From the NCBI GenBank assembly GCA_934426825.1, contig CAKRYI010000006.1:42558-106557 (forward strand): 64,000 nucleotides of DNA. The letters run 5' to 3'. This document shows positions 25,392-33,560 of the stretch, piece by piece; within the stretch, counting starts at the first letter, position 1, and every line of letters starts with the position of its first letter. Made by a program: the position numbers and the translations under genes. Under the pieces are notes generated by a model, which was given only the letters and a program-made list of their open reading frames with translations, searched no databases and had not been told where the DNA came from. The DNA is from an uncultured Acetatifactor sp. (GTDB lineage Bacteria; Bacillota; Clostridia; Lachnospirales; Lachnospiraceae).

Positions 25392-27488
25392 TTACTGATC
25401 ATTGTAATTTGCTTTGACGTAATCGCGGATTTCCAGATTGTCCTCCGGCATACGGCAGCCTAAGATATACTCGCCATCGTTTTCACTGACACGGATGACA
25501 TATCCTTTCAGGGTAACTCCCTTTAAGAGGTCAAAGCCTTGAACTTCCATGCTGATAAACTGGCTCTTTGCCTCGCCCAATTCTTTGGCGCGGGTTGTGA
25601 TTGCGAAACCGTTGGCAGATATGTTCACCATTCTTGCCGGATGGGCATTGGCCTGTGAGCGGATTTTCACTTCACACGCATTGGTGAGCGGCATACGGGG
25701 GTATTTTCTGCGGTTATGAACCTCCGGGTCTCCGGTTACCACAATCTTGTACCTGCCGTCACGCTGTGCGGAAACGGCGGTTCCGCTCCACTTGTAGAGC
25801 ATATTGTCGACCGCAATTAACAGGTTGAACTTCTGTCCCTTCTGGATTGCCAGGGGTTCTCCCGCATGGGTAAACTTTCCTGCCATAATGGCATCCTCAG
25901 ATACCTCCAAAACTTCCGCACGGTACTCGGTATGTGTATCTTCGCCGATGGTTATGGTTACAACCATGCCGCGCTGTACATCTTTCAGTCCCATAAATCC
26001 GCTGTCGCCAAGCTCCTCTACCAGTTTGCCGACGGTTTCCTCTATCTTGGAAACGCTGTTCATGGTCTCCTCATACTTGCTTCTCATAACGCGGGTGTTC
26101 TGGTCTGCGTCATGAACACTTTCCGTCATGACTTCCATAACATCACATATCTGCTGCATATTGTCCACCATGCCGCGGTTGGAATCCTCCACCTCCGCCA
26201 TGGAGTCTTTGATGACCTGAATGTTGCTGCCTAACTGCGTGGAATCCTCCGCAATGCTGGACACGCTGGAATGAACGTTTGTGATTTTTCCCAAAGTGGT
26301 ATGAATCAGTTCCAATGTCTGGGTAATGGCTTCCGTCATCTTGTCGGAGGTTGCCTCCAAGTGCTCCAAAGCCGCCCAGATACTGTTGGAGGAGTTCTGT
26401 GTTCCAAGGCTCAGTTCGCGGATTTCATTTGCAACAACGGCAAAGCCCTTGCCTGCTTCACCGGCTCTCGCCGCCTCAATGGACGCATTCAGCGCCAACA
26501 GATTGGTTTTGTTGTTGATTCCGTCGATGGTTCCGATTTCATTCTTGGCAGTGTCAAATTCCTCACGGAACTCTGTAAGGATTCCCTCCAGAGTGCTTGC
26601 CAGTTCTGCCATGGAGTTGGTGGACGTCACCACATCCGTCAGCTCGTCGGAACTTGATTTTGCATGAACCATGGATTCGTTGGTCAGTCCCACCATCTTT
26701 TCCACCAAATCAGCTACATTTGCGCCCTGCGTGCTGATTTTCTGTGTCATCTCCATGGAGGACTGTGTCTTTTCCTGCAAAATAGTGTTGTTCTCTGCCA
26801 GTGTGCACATGCTTTCTACAACCGCATCCGCACTGGCTTTGTTCTCGTCTGCCAGTTCTCTTACCACGGTAACGCCGTCTACTATGGATGTACTGGCACC
26901 CTTTACCGTTTCAACAGTCTCCACAACCTTTTGCAGATGATCCTCTGCCATGTGGAGCATGGTTCCGTCTGCGAAATTCATATGGTTGATAGATAAAATA
27001 TAACCTACATAGCACATGAAAATACATGCAACCTGTATTTCATATGCGGTAATGTCCGAGGGTGCGCTCATGCCCGCTACAATGTTCTTAATAATGGAAG
27101 CAATGACGCAAATCATGGTGACTATGCCGTAGCGCAGCATATAATTCCGGTTTTTGAACAAAATCAGCATACTGGTAAGCGGCAGGATGTACACAAACGC
27201 CAGTGTCGACTGGGTGGTGAACAAAACAAACGCATACAAAATACCATATCCAATCGCCACCACATCTTTGTATATCTCCGCTGACATTCCTTTCAGCTTC
27301 AACACCACTGTTCCTACAATAAAGGGCAGCCATGCAACCAACATAAATATAATATAGTAATTTACGGTCCGCAGTCCCTTCACAATTTCGATGGCATAGG
27401 ATATTGATAAAATGACATTTAACGACATCCAGATAGCCAACGCTTTTCGGTTCGCACTCTTTTTAAACTGTACTTCCTGATTCTCCAT
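25392..27488 (-). CDS. Methyl-accepting chemotaxis protein fused to a PilZ domain
   Basis: 698 residues. About six transmembrane helices in 1-170 replace the usual periplasmic ligand domain. The MCP signalling hairpin follows (about 200-560), with the tip NKTNLLALNASIEAARAGE and AGKGFAVVANEIRELSLGTQ. About 580-690 is PilZ, with the c-di-GMP motifs NRRKYPRMPL (RxxxR) and NISANGFAI (NxSxxG). It should signal to CheA-CheW from the membrane and bind c-di-GMP, joining chemotaxis to the second messenger. A sigma-A promoter lies about 120 bp upstream. No che genes are in the window. Confidence 0.93.
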   Translation of the reverse strand: MENQEVQFKKSANRKALAIWMSLNVILSISYAIEIVKGLRTVNYYIIFMLVAWLPFIVGTVVLKLKGMSAEIYKDVVAIGYGILYAFVLFTTQSTLAFVYILPLTSMLILFKNRNYMLRYGIVTMICVIASIIKNIVAGMSAPSDITAYEIQVACIFMCYVGYILSINHMNFADGTMLHMAEDHLQKVVETVETVKGASTSIVDGVTVVRELADENKASADAVVESMCTLAENNTILQEKTQSSMEMTQKISTQGANVADLVEKMVGLTNESMVHAKSSSDELTDVVTSTNSMAELASTLEGILTEFREEFDTAKNEIGTIDGINNKTNLLALNASIEAARAGEAGKGFAVVANEIRELSLGTQNSSNSIWAALEHLEATSDKMTEAITQTLELIHTTLGKITNVHSSVSSIAEDSTQLGSNIQVIKDSMAEVEDSNRGMVDNMQQICDVMEVMTESVHDADQNTRVMRSKYEETMNSVSKIEETVGKLVEELGDSGFMGLKDVQRGMVVTITIGEDTHTEYRAEVLEVSEDAIMAGKFTHAGEPLAIQKGQKFNLLIAVDNMLYKWSGTAVSAQRDGRYKIVVTGDPEVHNRRKYPRMPLTNACEVKIRSQANAHPARMVNISANGFAITTRAKELGEAKSQFISMEVQGFDLLKGVTLKGYVIRVSENDGEYILGCRMPEDNLEIRDYVKANYNDQ

Positions 27489-27606
27489 AACGGGTCTTCC
27501 CTTCTTTTGTGTTTTATCCGCACGCAGACTGCATTTCTCCCCATTTCGCGCCGTACGAATTGTCCATGGAAACCATGGTTTGGTTCCTGTTTGGTAAGAT
27601 ATGTTT

Positions 27607-27635
27607 TATTATACTATAACTTTGTATTTTTCTCA
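27607..27635 (-). promoter_or_regulatory. Sigma-A promoter of the MCP-PilZ gene
   Basis: On the minus strand TTGAGA (27630-27635), 17 bases, then TATAAT (27607-27612). The leader of about 110 nt contains a perfect 12-bp palindrome AAACCATGGTTT at 27570-27581, which may be an operator or part of an mRNA structure. The remaining gene-free bases out to 27743 show nothing else. Confidence 0.75.
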
Positions 27636-27743
27636 ACGAAAAAGCAACTGTTCCATTATCCGTTTGGAAAATAGTAAAAATAAGGACTCCATGGGGACAA
27701 AATATTTACCTTGCGTCGTCAAACGTCGCATCATTTAGCTAAA

Positions 27744-28100
27744 CTACGTAATCAGCAGTGCGATTACGGCTGAAAGCAACGCAAGTCCGAGTACTACAGC
27801 TAACGCAATAAATCTTGCATTTTTCTCCATAAACCGGATAGGAGTCCCATACTTTTCCTCTACCATTGCATCTCTTCGCTCATTCCTGAGGTTTTGCTCC
27901 CACTCCAAGTCCTTCAGCTCCATATATTGGTCATAATGACGTTTTTCCAGACGTTCTTCCTCTTCACATGCCAATAACTCCCAATTTGCTGCATAAGAGG
28001 CACCGCAATTAGTACACCCTTCTTCATCTGTGCTTTTTCCCCGCAACTTATTACCACAGTACTCACAAGTAAATTCATAATCACTTGCAGGCCTGTAAAT
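27744..28100 (-). pseudogene. Zinc-ribbon membrane protein, 5' end removed by IS copy 1
   Basis: Reading inward from the IS edge, the frame is open from Y-R-P-A-S-D-Y-E-F-T and carries a zinc ribbon CEYCG...CTNCG, a charged helical stretch (ACEEEERLEKRHYDQYMELK) and a C-terminal membrane helix, ARFIALAVVLGLALLSAVIA. The only internal ATG (28046) would start inside the ribbon and lose its first two cysteines. A related protein at 33561-33983 has a membrane helix before its ribbon, so this gene has probably lost an N-terminal segment to the insertion. Function unknown. Confidence 0.6.
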
Positions 28101-28112
28101 AGTGTCTGCTGA

Positions 28113-28520
28113 TTAAACCGTTTCCGATTCAAAATCAGCAGGTTGTAATCCAATCAGCTCCAAAAGATAAATAAGAGCAAAAAGTATTCGTGACTGAATC
28201 TTGAATAAATTCGTCACAAATACAGATAACGCAATCGATGTAAGTGTTGTGTCATAGAGCTTGGTTCTTATCAAGTCCATTCCGTAGCAGCGTTTACTTA
28301 AACTGAATGAGCGCTCTACCTCAATTCGATCGGTGTTATCCTGATATTCCTGCTTTTTCTCTTTTGATGATTGTTTTGTAAGGCTTGGTCTCCCAAGCTT
28401 TGGACCGGATAATCGTATTCCTTGAAGCTTACAGAAATTTCTGTTGTCTCTGGTTCGATATATCTGGCCTGCCAGTAGGCGTTCCGGGTAATGACCAGTT
28501 CGTTCCCTGAATCGTTCCAC
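28113..28520 (-). CDS. IS5-like transposase, C-terminal part (frame B), copy 1
   Basis: 135 codons from an internal ATG; the frame is open further upstream, giving AYNESTVLVETVERFRERTG. It carries the C-terminal DDE transposase motifs RLSGPKLGRPSL and VERSFSLSKRCYGMDLIRTK, the latter with the third catalytic residue (Glu). It is in the -1 frame relative to the N-terminal part and overlaps it by 205 bp. The bridge is a run of five As in GAATAGAAAAATATCC, where a -1 slip restores the usual reading R-I-E-K-I-S-Y-D-A-Y-N-E-S. Whether this is programmed frameshifting or a fixed mutation is open. Confidence 0.8.
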   Translation of the reverse strand: MERFRERTGHYPERLLAGQIYRTRDNRNFCKLQGIRLSGPKLGRPSLTKQSSKEKKQEYQDNTDRIEVERSFSLSKRCYGMDLIRTKLYDTTLTSIALSVFVTNLFKIQSRILFALIYLLELIGLQPADFESETV

Positions 28521-29599
28521 TGTTTCAACAAGTACTGTACTTTCATTGTAGGCGTCATAGGATATTTTTCTATTCTGCCAAGACCGTTATCATCAATGCT
28601 TAAATCAAACTTAGCACCAAATTCAACTGGAGCTTTTGTTTTTCCTCTGACGATTGGTCTGATCCATGGTTGTGAGATACTGACAATGCGATTTTCTACA
28701 CTATGAACCTTGTTTTGGTACATGTACTGCTGTTGCTCATATAGCTTATATATTGTCATCAGAAGTGATATTTCCTTTGAAGTCGGCGCATAACCTTCTT
28801 CCATATAGCTTTCAAGATAACCGATATCACGTTTGATGTATGCTAACTGTTTACGAATGGTTGCTCTGATTTTCTTAGTGCTGCGTTTCTTTGCTTTCGC
28901 AAGTGCAAGGTAGTTCTTTCTGGCTTGCCTGCGATACATACGTGGTCTTGAAAATCCATAACTTTTACAGAAACGGACGATGATAGTTTCCAGTTTTTCT
29001 CTGGCTTCATTGAGCAATGAGAAATCCTGCGGATACCTGATATTTGATGGGGCACAGGTTGCATCAAGCATAAGAGTTCCTTTGTTCTCCGGTGCTTGTT
29101 CAGGTTCTTTGTTTGATTCGCCATCTCCACCACCAGAAGGCGGATTTGTATGATCATCATCGTTTTTATCTTTGGATTCCTTCTCTTTGAAGGCTTCCAA
29201 CATATATTCGTTGGCTTCCATGATAACATCCATTTTCAGACGTTTACGGAATAAGACCAGCGTACTTGCGTCAATCGGAGGTTCTTCCTGATATCCAGGA
29301 AGTCCGATAAAATACTGATAATACGGATTTTCAGTCAATTGATCCACCAATTCTCTGTCAGAATACTGATACTTGGTTTGGATGATTAGCGAGCCAAGGG
29401 CAAGACGCAGAGGCTTTGCAACGCGTCCATTCTTTCCTTTGAACAGTCGGGAGTATTTCTTTTCGAATATTTCCCACGGAATGGCATCTGCCATCTTCAC
29501 CCATCTGTTTTCAGGATTCATATGAAGTCCTATTGGCTGGTTAAAACTGAGAAAATTGCTCTGTGTATTGTCAGTATACTTGTACATTGATTTTTTCAC
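28316..29599 (-). CDS. IS5-like transposase, N-terminal part (frame A), copy 1
   Basis: 427 codons. Residues 60-140 are the N-terminal DUF772-type domain (LRLALGSLIIQTKYQYSDRE then PPIDASTLVLFRKRL). GTLMLDATCAPSNIRYPQD carries the first catalytic Asp, followed by a helical insert and VEFGAKFDLSIDDNGLG. After about residue 355 the frame leaves the family pattern; the real C-terminus continues in the -1 frame. Transposes the element by a DDE mechanism if the two parts are joined. Confidence 0.85.
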   Translation of the reverse strand: MKKSMYKYTDNTQSNFLSFNQPIGLHMNPENRWVKMADAIPWEIFEKKYSRLFKGKNGRVAKPLRLALGSLIIQTKYQYSDRELVDQLTENPYYQYFIGLPGYQEEPPIDASTLVLFRKRLKMDVIMEANEYMLEAFKEKESKDKNDDDHTNPPSGGGDGESNKEPEQAPENKGTLMLDATCAPSNIRYPQDFSLLNEAREKLETIIVRFCKSYGFSRPRMYRRQARKNYLALAKAKKRSTKKIRATIRKQLAYIKRDIGYLESYMEEGYAPTSKEISLLMTIYKLYEQQQYMYQNKVHSVENRIVSISQPWIRPIVRGKTKAPVEFGAKFDLSIDDNGLGRIEKYPMTPTMKVQYLLKQWNDSGNELVITRNAYWQARYIEPETTEISVSFKEYDYPVQSLGDQALQNNHQKRKSRNIRITPIELR

Positions 29600-29764
29600 T
29601 CCTGTAAGGGTACTTTTTTATAGAAAACTGCACGAAAAAAGATTTGAATACTTATAAAACCGTGCACTTTATTATACCATTTTTGAGTAAAAAATGCGGT
29701 AAAATCGATGGTTTCAAGCTGGTTTTTTCATTAATCAGCAGACACTATCTACTAATAAAATTGA

Positions 29765-29818
29765 TTAAGCATCTTTCTTTCCGTTGACAGTGACAAAGAT
29801 TTTAAACCATATCTTCAT
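29765..29818 (-). pseudogene. 17-codon stub starting at the Rhs toxin stop (possible immunity gene remnant)
   Basis: An ATG overlaps the Rhs toxin stop as ATGA and reads MKIWFKIFVTVNGKKDA before a stop, 18 bp before the IS edge. A coupled start right after a polymorphic toxin is the usual place for the cognate immunity gene. The stub is far too short to be functional, so it is probably what remains after IS-linked rearrangement. Chance cannot be excluded. Confidence 0.35.
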
Positions 29819-31284
29819 AATTTTTTAGGTTCAAAAATTATCCAATCCCCATCAACTCTCCTATGTCCAGGTATCCTTGTTGTCCTATATACCTCCAATC
29901 CCACATCTGTAATATGAACATCCATATTAGGAGCCTCAACTTCCGTCTGTAAAATATTCGCAAGCTGCTGTGCAAACCCTCCTTTCTTTTTCCCTGTAGA
30001 ACATGAATAGAGCTTAATTCTTTGCTTTCCGCCCACATACTGTGGAGAATGTCGAATTAACATTGCTACTTGTTCCGCATTCAATGTTTGTCCCTCATAT
30101 GCAATTCCCCTTTCATTACCATGAGCAATCACATTAAATTGTTCTGGTGTGCTTGGCCCTGCTATTTTGTATGCTCTCTGCAATTCATCTTTACGACTTT
30201 TTTCTATTATTATTGCTAGCCGTTCACTGTCATCATAAAATATACTGCTCTTTATTTTATCTACAGCCTTACCGCCTCCGTAGAATGCCGCGCTGGACAG
30301 ACCGCCCATGACACCGCCTAACAGAGTCTCCTTGATAAATCCTTTCAGGCTGTACTTCTTTCCGCTCTTGGTCGCCTTTGTCTGCGTTGCGCCGTACTGA
30401 TAGCCACGGGATGTGGTATAACCAAGGCTCTTTCCCGTCTGCCTTGAACCGCCGCACCCGCTTCTGGGATCCCTGCCGTAAGCATACGGAGAGAAAGAAC
30501 CCGCCATTCCGAGCAGCGCCCCTGCATATCCCCCGTTATAACCCCGACCGAGGCTTCCCAGCGCATCGGAGATATAGTTTATCCCGGCATTTGCCGCACC
30601 GGCTCCTGCACCTCTCAGAACGGCACTGCCAAGGCTGCTCATCGGATTGTTTCCATAGATGGCGCCGCTGACCGCATTCGTCAGACCGTCCGTGACACTC
30701 CTGCGGATGCTTACGTCTTCTCCGCTAATCCACTGCTCAGCGGCGCTTCCCATAGTGCCCGCCGCAAAATCCGCAGCTAATGCAACCGGGATGCCCGCGC
30801 CGGAACCTATCAGAGCACCCTTGACACCTCCCGTAATGGCGCCGTTCGCCGCCGCTCCTGCCGCCTTGCGCCAGTCAACCTTCTGCCCGCCTATCAGCTG
30901 GGACACTACGGAACCGCCGAAACCGAACGCCCCGCCTGTAATTGCCCCTAATGCTCCGCCAATCAGAATGTTGGCGATCTCGCCTGTGGAATCCTCATAG
31001 TTTACGGGATCATTGTCACAATAGTGGTACCTGTTCAGACCGCGTTTCACAGGGTCAGGCGACAACATCCTTCCGCATCTGCTGTCATAGAACCTCGCCT
31101 GGGCAAAATATCTCCCTATTACAGGGTCGAGGCTGTAGCTGGTAAACCGCAGACTCTCCTCCAGCCCCGAAGTCATTTCCTGCCCCGGCTTCAGGTCGTC
31201 CCATATGTTGCGCTCCGCGTATTGCAGAGTCTTCATCCGCGCTTTCCGATAGCATTGATTCGTTCTGGATATTACCAACCACAT
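29815..31284 (-). CDS. Orphan Rhs-family toxin: RHS core end plus C-terminal caspase-like candidate toxin domain
   Basis: 489 residues. Residues 45-100 are the conserved end of an RHS repeat core: LRFTSYSLDPVIGRYFAQAR, FYDSRCGRMLSPDPVKRG, then NRYHYCDNDPVNYEDSTGE. About 105-340 is a Gly/Ala-rich hydrophobic pre-toxin region. The last 145 residues are a separate domain with FNVIAHGNERG (His388) and RIKLYSCSTGKKKGG (Cys428), 40 residues apart, like the His-Gly/Cys dyad of clan CD (caspase/C80-like) peptidases. Full Rhs proteins are several times longer and this one lacks export and repeat regions, so it is a displaced C-terminal module. A promoter-like sequence lies just upstream, so it may still be expressed. 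Protease activity is inferred from motifs only. Confidence 0.75.
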   Translation of the reverse strand: MWLVISRTNQCYRKARMKTLQYAERNIWDDLKPGQEMTSGLEESLRFTSYSLDPVIGRYFAQARFYDSRCGRMLSPDPVKRGLNRYHYCDNDPVNYEDSTGEIANILIGGALGAITGGAFGFGGSVVSQLIGGQKVDWRKAAGAAANGAITGGVKGALIGSGAGIPVALAADFAAGTMGSAAEQWISGEDVSIRRSVTDGLTNAVSGAIYGNNPMSSLGSAVLRGAGAGAANAGINYISDALGSLGRGYNGGYAGALLGMAGSFSPYAYGRDPRSGCGGSRQTGKSLGYTTSRGYQYGATQTKATKSGKKYSLKGFIKETLLGGVMGGLSSAAFYGGGKAVDKIKSSIFYDDSERLAIIIEKSRKDELQRAYKIAGPSTPEQFNVIAHGNERGIAYEGQTLNAEQVAMLIRHSPQYVGGKQRIKLYSCSTGKKKGGFAQQLANILQTEVEAPNMDVHITDVGLEVYRTTRIPGHRRVDGDWIIFEPKKL

Positions 31285-31299
31285 CTGTGCCTGCCTTTT

Positions 31300-31328
31300 A
31301 TTATACTAGATGTTAGCAATATTGTCAT
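31300..31328 (-). promoter_or_regulatory. Promoter-like sequence just upstream of the orphan Rhs gene
   Basis: On the minus strand ATGACA (31323-31328), 17 bases, then a perfect TATAAT (31300-31305), about 16 bp before the ATG. The resulting leader would be very short. The remaining gene-free DNA to 31539 holds only a small TTGTA/TACAA hairpin. Confidence 0.5.
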
Positions 31329-31539
31329 GCTCCAGAGCGGATTTTTGTAAAAATACAACTCGGCAAGCTATTATTATCTCAGAACAAACGGCTTGAGACA
31401 ATAAATTGAAGGCAGCCTCAACCTTTCGATTTGAAAACCACCTCCAATTTATCATACCTATCTAAACTATTGTAGACATTTTACTTGTCCCATGCAACCA
31501 ATCATAAAATGAATGCTTATAACCTTATGAAAAATATTT

Positions 31540-31848
31540 TTAAAATATTTCAGCTACTCTCCAAAGATTAGTTCGCACATATGCTAATTTCTTTCTGCTA
31601 TCAGAAATCCCAAGAAATATATATGGGTCATCCATATATTTGTATTTTTCTTTCAGTCTAACTTCAATCACAGGGACCTCCCACACAGGTTCGTTGGTTA
31701 CCTCTGACACAGGGTTATATAATATGCCGTCTTGGTCTACTTCATATTCTTCCCCCTTCTCTTGACCATATTCGTCTACAATTTTTAGAATATCGGCAAT
31801 ACTTAAATTTACCTTAAAATCAATTTCCTCTACTCTCAAAAAGTCCAT
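31540..31848 (-). CDS. Small hypothetical protein (possible immunity protein)
   Basis: 102 residues, acidic, no signal or membrane segment. MDFLRVEEIDFKVNLSIADI, then VPVIEVRLKEKYKYMDDPYI, suggests an alpha/beta fold. I do not recognise a family. Small acidic proteins between Rhs/toxin pieces are often immunity proteins, but the nearest toxin module (29815-31284) lies downstream of it rather than upstream, so any partner may have been lost. Its start overlaps by 29 bp the end of an open fragment running in from IS copy 2. Confidence 0.5.
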   Translation of the reverse strand: MDFLRVEEIDFKVNLSIADILKIVDEYGQEKGEEYEVDQDGILYNPVSEVTNEPVWEVPVIEVRLKEKYKYMDDPYIFLGISDSRKKLAYVRTNLWRVAEIF

Positions 31849-31916
31849 TTTTTACCGCCCTTCTTCGCAGATCCATAATATACTTCGTTGCCCCTTCCAA
31901 CTCGCTTTCATTAAAT
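31820..31916 (-). pseudogene. Possible C-terminal fragment of a gene cut by IS copy 2
   Basis: From the IS edge an open frame reads N-E-S-E-L-E-G-A-T-K-Y-I-M-D-L-R and ends at a TGA inside the next gene. It is amphipathic and protein-like and overlaps the following gene the way coupled genes do. Closing the IS gap does not extend it into a long upstream frame, so it may be an older remnant or chance. Confidence 0.25.
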
Positions 31917-31928
31917 AGTGTCTGCTGA

Positions 31929-32336
31929 TTAAACCGTTTCCGATTCAAAATCAGCAGGTTGTAATCCAATCAGCTCCAAAAGATAAATAAGAGCAAAAAG
32001 TATTCGTGACTGAATCTTGAATAAATTCGTCACAAATACAGATAACGCAATCGATGTAAGTGTTGTGTCATAGAGCTTGGTTCTTATCAAGTCCATTCCG
32101 TAGCAGCGTTTACTTAAACTGAATGAGCGCTCTACCTCAATTCGATCGGTGTTATCCTGATATTCCTGCTTTTTCTCTTTTGATGATTGTTTTGTAAGGC
32201 TTGGTCTCCCAAGCTTTGGACCGGATAATCGTATTCCTTGAAGCTTACAGAAATTTCTGTTGTCTCTGGTTCGATATATCTGGCCTGCCAGTAGGCGTTC
32301 CGGGTAATGACCAGTTCGTTCCCTGAATCGTTCCAC
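31929..32336 (-). CDS. IS5-like transposase, C-terminal part (frame B), copy 2
   Basis: Translation identical to the corresponding part of copy 1: GHYPERLLAGQIYRTRDN, RLSGPKLGRPSL and VERSFSLSKRCYGMDLIRTK. In the usual IS5-like pattern an Asp precedes the QIYR or KIYR segment (from memory of the family); here the residue is Gly (LLAGQIYR), as in copy 1. If that Asp is the second DDE residue, both copies would be catalytically impaired. Confidence 0.8.
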   Translation of the reverse strand: MERFRERTGHYPERLLAGQIYRTRDNRNFCKLQGIRLSGPKLGRPSLTKQSSKEKKQEYQDNTDRIEVERSFSLSKRCYGMDLIRTKLYDTTLTSIALSVFVTNLFKIQSRILFALIYLLELIGLQPADFESETV

Positions 32337-33415
32337 TGTTTCAACAAGTACTGTACTTTCATTGTAGGCGTCATAGGATATTTTTCTATTCTGCCAAGAC
32401 CGTTATCATCAATGCTTAAATCAAACTTAGCACCAAATTCAACTGGAGCTTTTGTTTTTCCTCTGACGATTGGTCTGATCCATGGTTGTGAGATACTGAC
32501 AATGCGATTTTCTACACTATGAACCTTGTTTTGGTACATGTACTGCTGTTGCTCATATAGCTTATATATTGTCATCAGAAGTGATATTTCCTTTGAAGTC
32601 GGCGCATAACCTTCTTCCATATAGCTTTCAAGATAACCGATATCACGTTTGATGTATGCTAACTGTTTACGAATGGTTGCTCTGATTTTCTTAGTGCTGC
32701 GTTTCTTTGCTTTCGCAAGTGCAAGGTAGTTCTTTCTGGCTTGCCTGCGATACATACGTGGTCTTGAAAATCCATAACTTTTACAGAAACGGACGATGAT
32801 AGTTTCCAGTTTTTCTCTGGCTTCATTGAGCAATGAGAAATCCTGCGGATACCTGATATTTGATGGGGCACAGGTTGCATCAAGCATAAGAGTTCCTTTG
32901 TTCTCCGGTGCTTGTTCAGGTTCTTTGTTTGATTCGCCATCTCCACCACCAGAAGGCGGATTTGTATGATCATCATCGTTTTTATCTTTGGATTCCTTCT
33001 CTTTGAAGGCTTCCAACATATATTCGTTGGCTTCCATGATAACATCCATTTTCAGACGTTTACGGAATAAGACCAGCGTACTTGCGTCAATCGGAGGTTC
33101 TTCCTGATATCCAGGAAGTCCGATAAAATACTGATAATACGGATTTTCAGTCAATTGATCCACCAATTCTCTGTCAGAATACTGATACTTGGTTTGGATG
33201 ATTAGCGAGCCAAGGGCAAGACGCAGAGGCTTTGCAACGCGTCCATTCTTTCCTTTGAACAGTCGGGAGTATTTCTTTTCGAATATTTCCCACGGAATGG
33301 CATCTGCCATCTTCACCCATCTGTTTTCAGGATTCATATGAAGTCCTATTGGCTGGTTAAAACTGAGAAAATTGCTCTGTGTATTGTCAGTATACTTGTA
33401 CATTGATTTTTTCAC
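32132..33415 (-). CDS. IS5-like transposase, N-terminal part (frame A), copy 2
   Basis: 427 codons, translation identical to copy 1, with the same frame break at the five-A run near residue 355. Identical frame status in two copies means that the break either predates the latest transposition or is a functional frameshift site. Confidence 0.85.
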   Translation of the reverse strand: MKKSMYKYTDNTQSNFLSFNQPIGLHMNPENRWVKMADAIPWEIFEKKYSRLFKGKNGRVAKPLRLALGSLIIQTKYQYSDRELVDQLTENPYYQYFIGLPGYQEEPPIDASTLVLFRKRLKMDVIMEANEYMLEAFKEKESKDKNDDDHTNPPSGGGDGESNKEPEQAPENKGTLMLDATCAPSNIRYPQDFSLLNEAREKLETIIVRFCKSYGFSRPRMYRRQARKNYLALAKAKKRSTKKIRATIRKQLAYIKRDIGYLESYMEEGYAPTSKEISLLMTIYKLYEQQQYMYQNKVHSVENRIVSISQPWIRPIVRGKTKAPVEFGAKFDLSIDDNGLGRIEKYPMTPTMKVQYLLKQWNDSGNELVITRNAYWQARYIEPETTEISVSFKEYDYPVQSLGDQALQNNHQKRKSRNIRITPIELR

Positions 33416-33560
33416 TCCTGTAAGGGTACTTTTTTATAGAAAACTGCACGAAAAAAGATTTGAATACTTATAAAACCGTGCACTTTATTATACCATTTTT
33501 GAGTAAAAAATGCGGTAAAATCGATGGTTTCAAGCTGGTTTTTTCATTAATCAGCAGACA

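Larger units (their letters stand above)
28101..29746 (-). mobile_element. IS5-like insertion sequence, copy 1 (1646 bp)
   Basis: Bounded by 16-bp perfect inverted repeats AGTGTCTGCTGATTAA and TTAATCAGCAGACACT (17 bp if the flanking T/A is counted). It encodes a transposase in two overlapping frames on the minus strand. The second copy at 31917-33562 has the same length and, wherever I compared, the same sequence. The flanking bases here (AAAT left, ATCT right) do not form a target duplication, so one side may have been rearranged after insertion. Confidence 0.93.
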
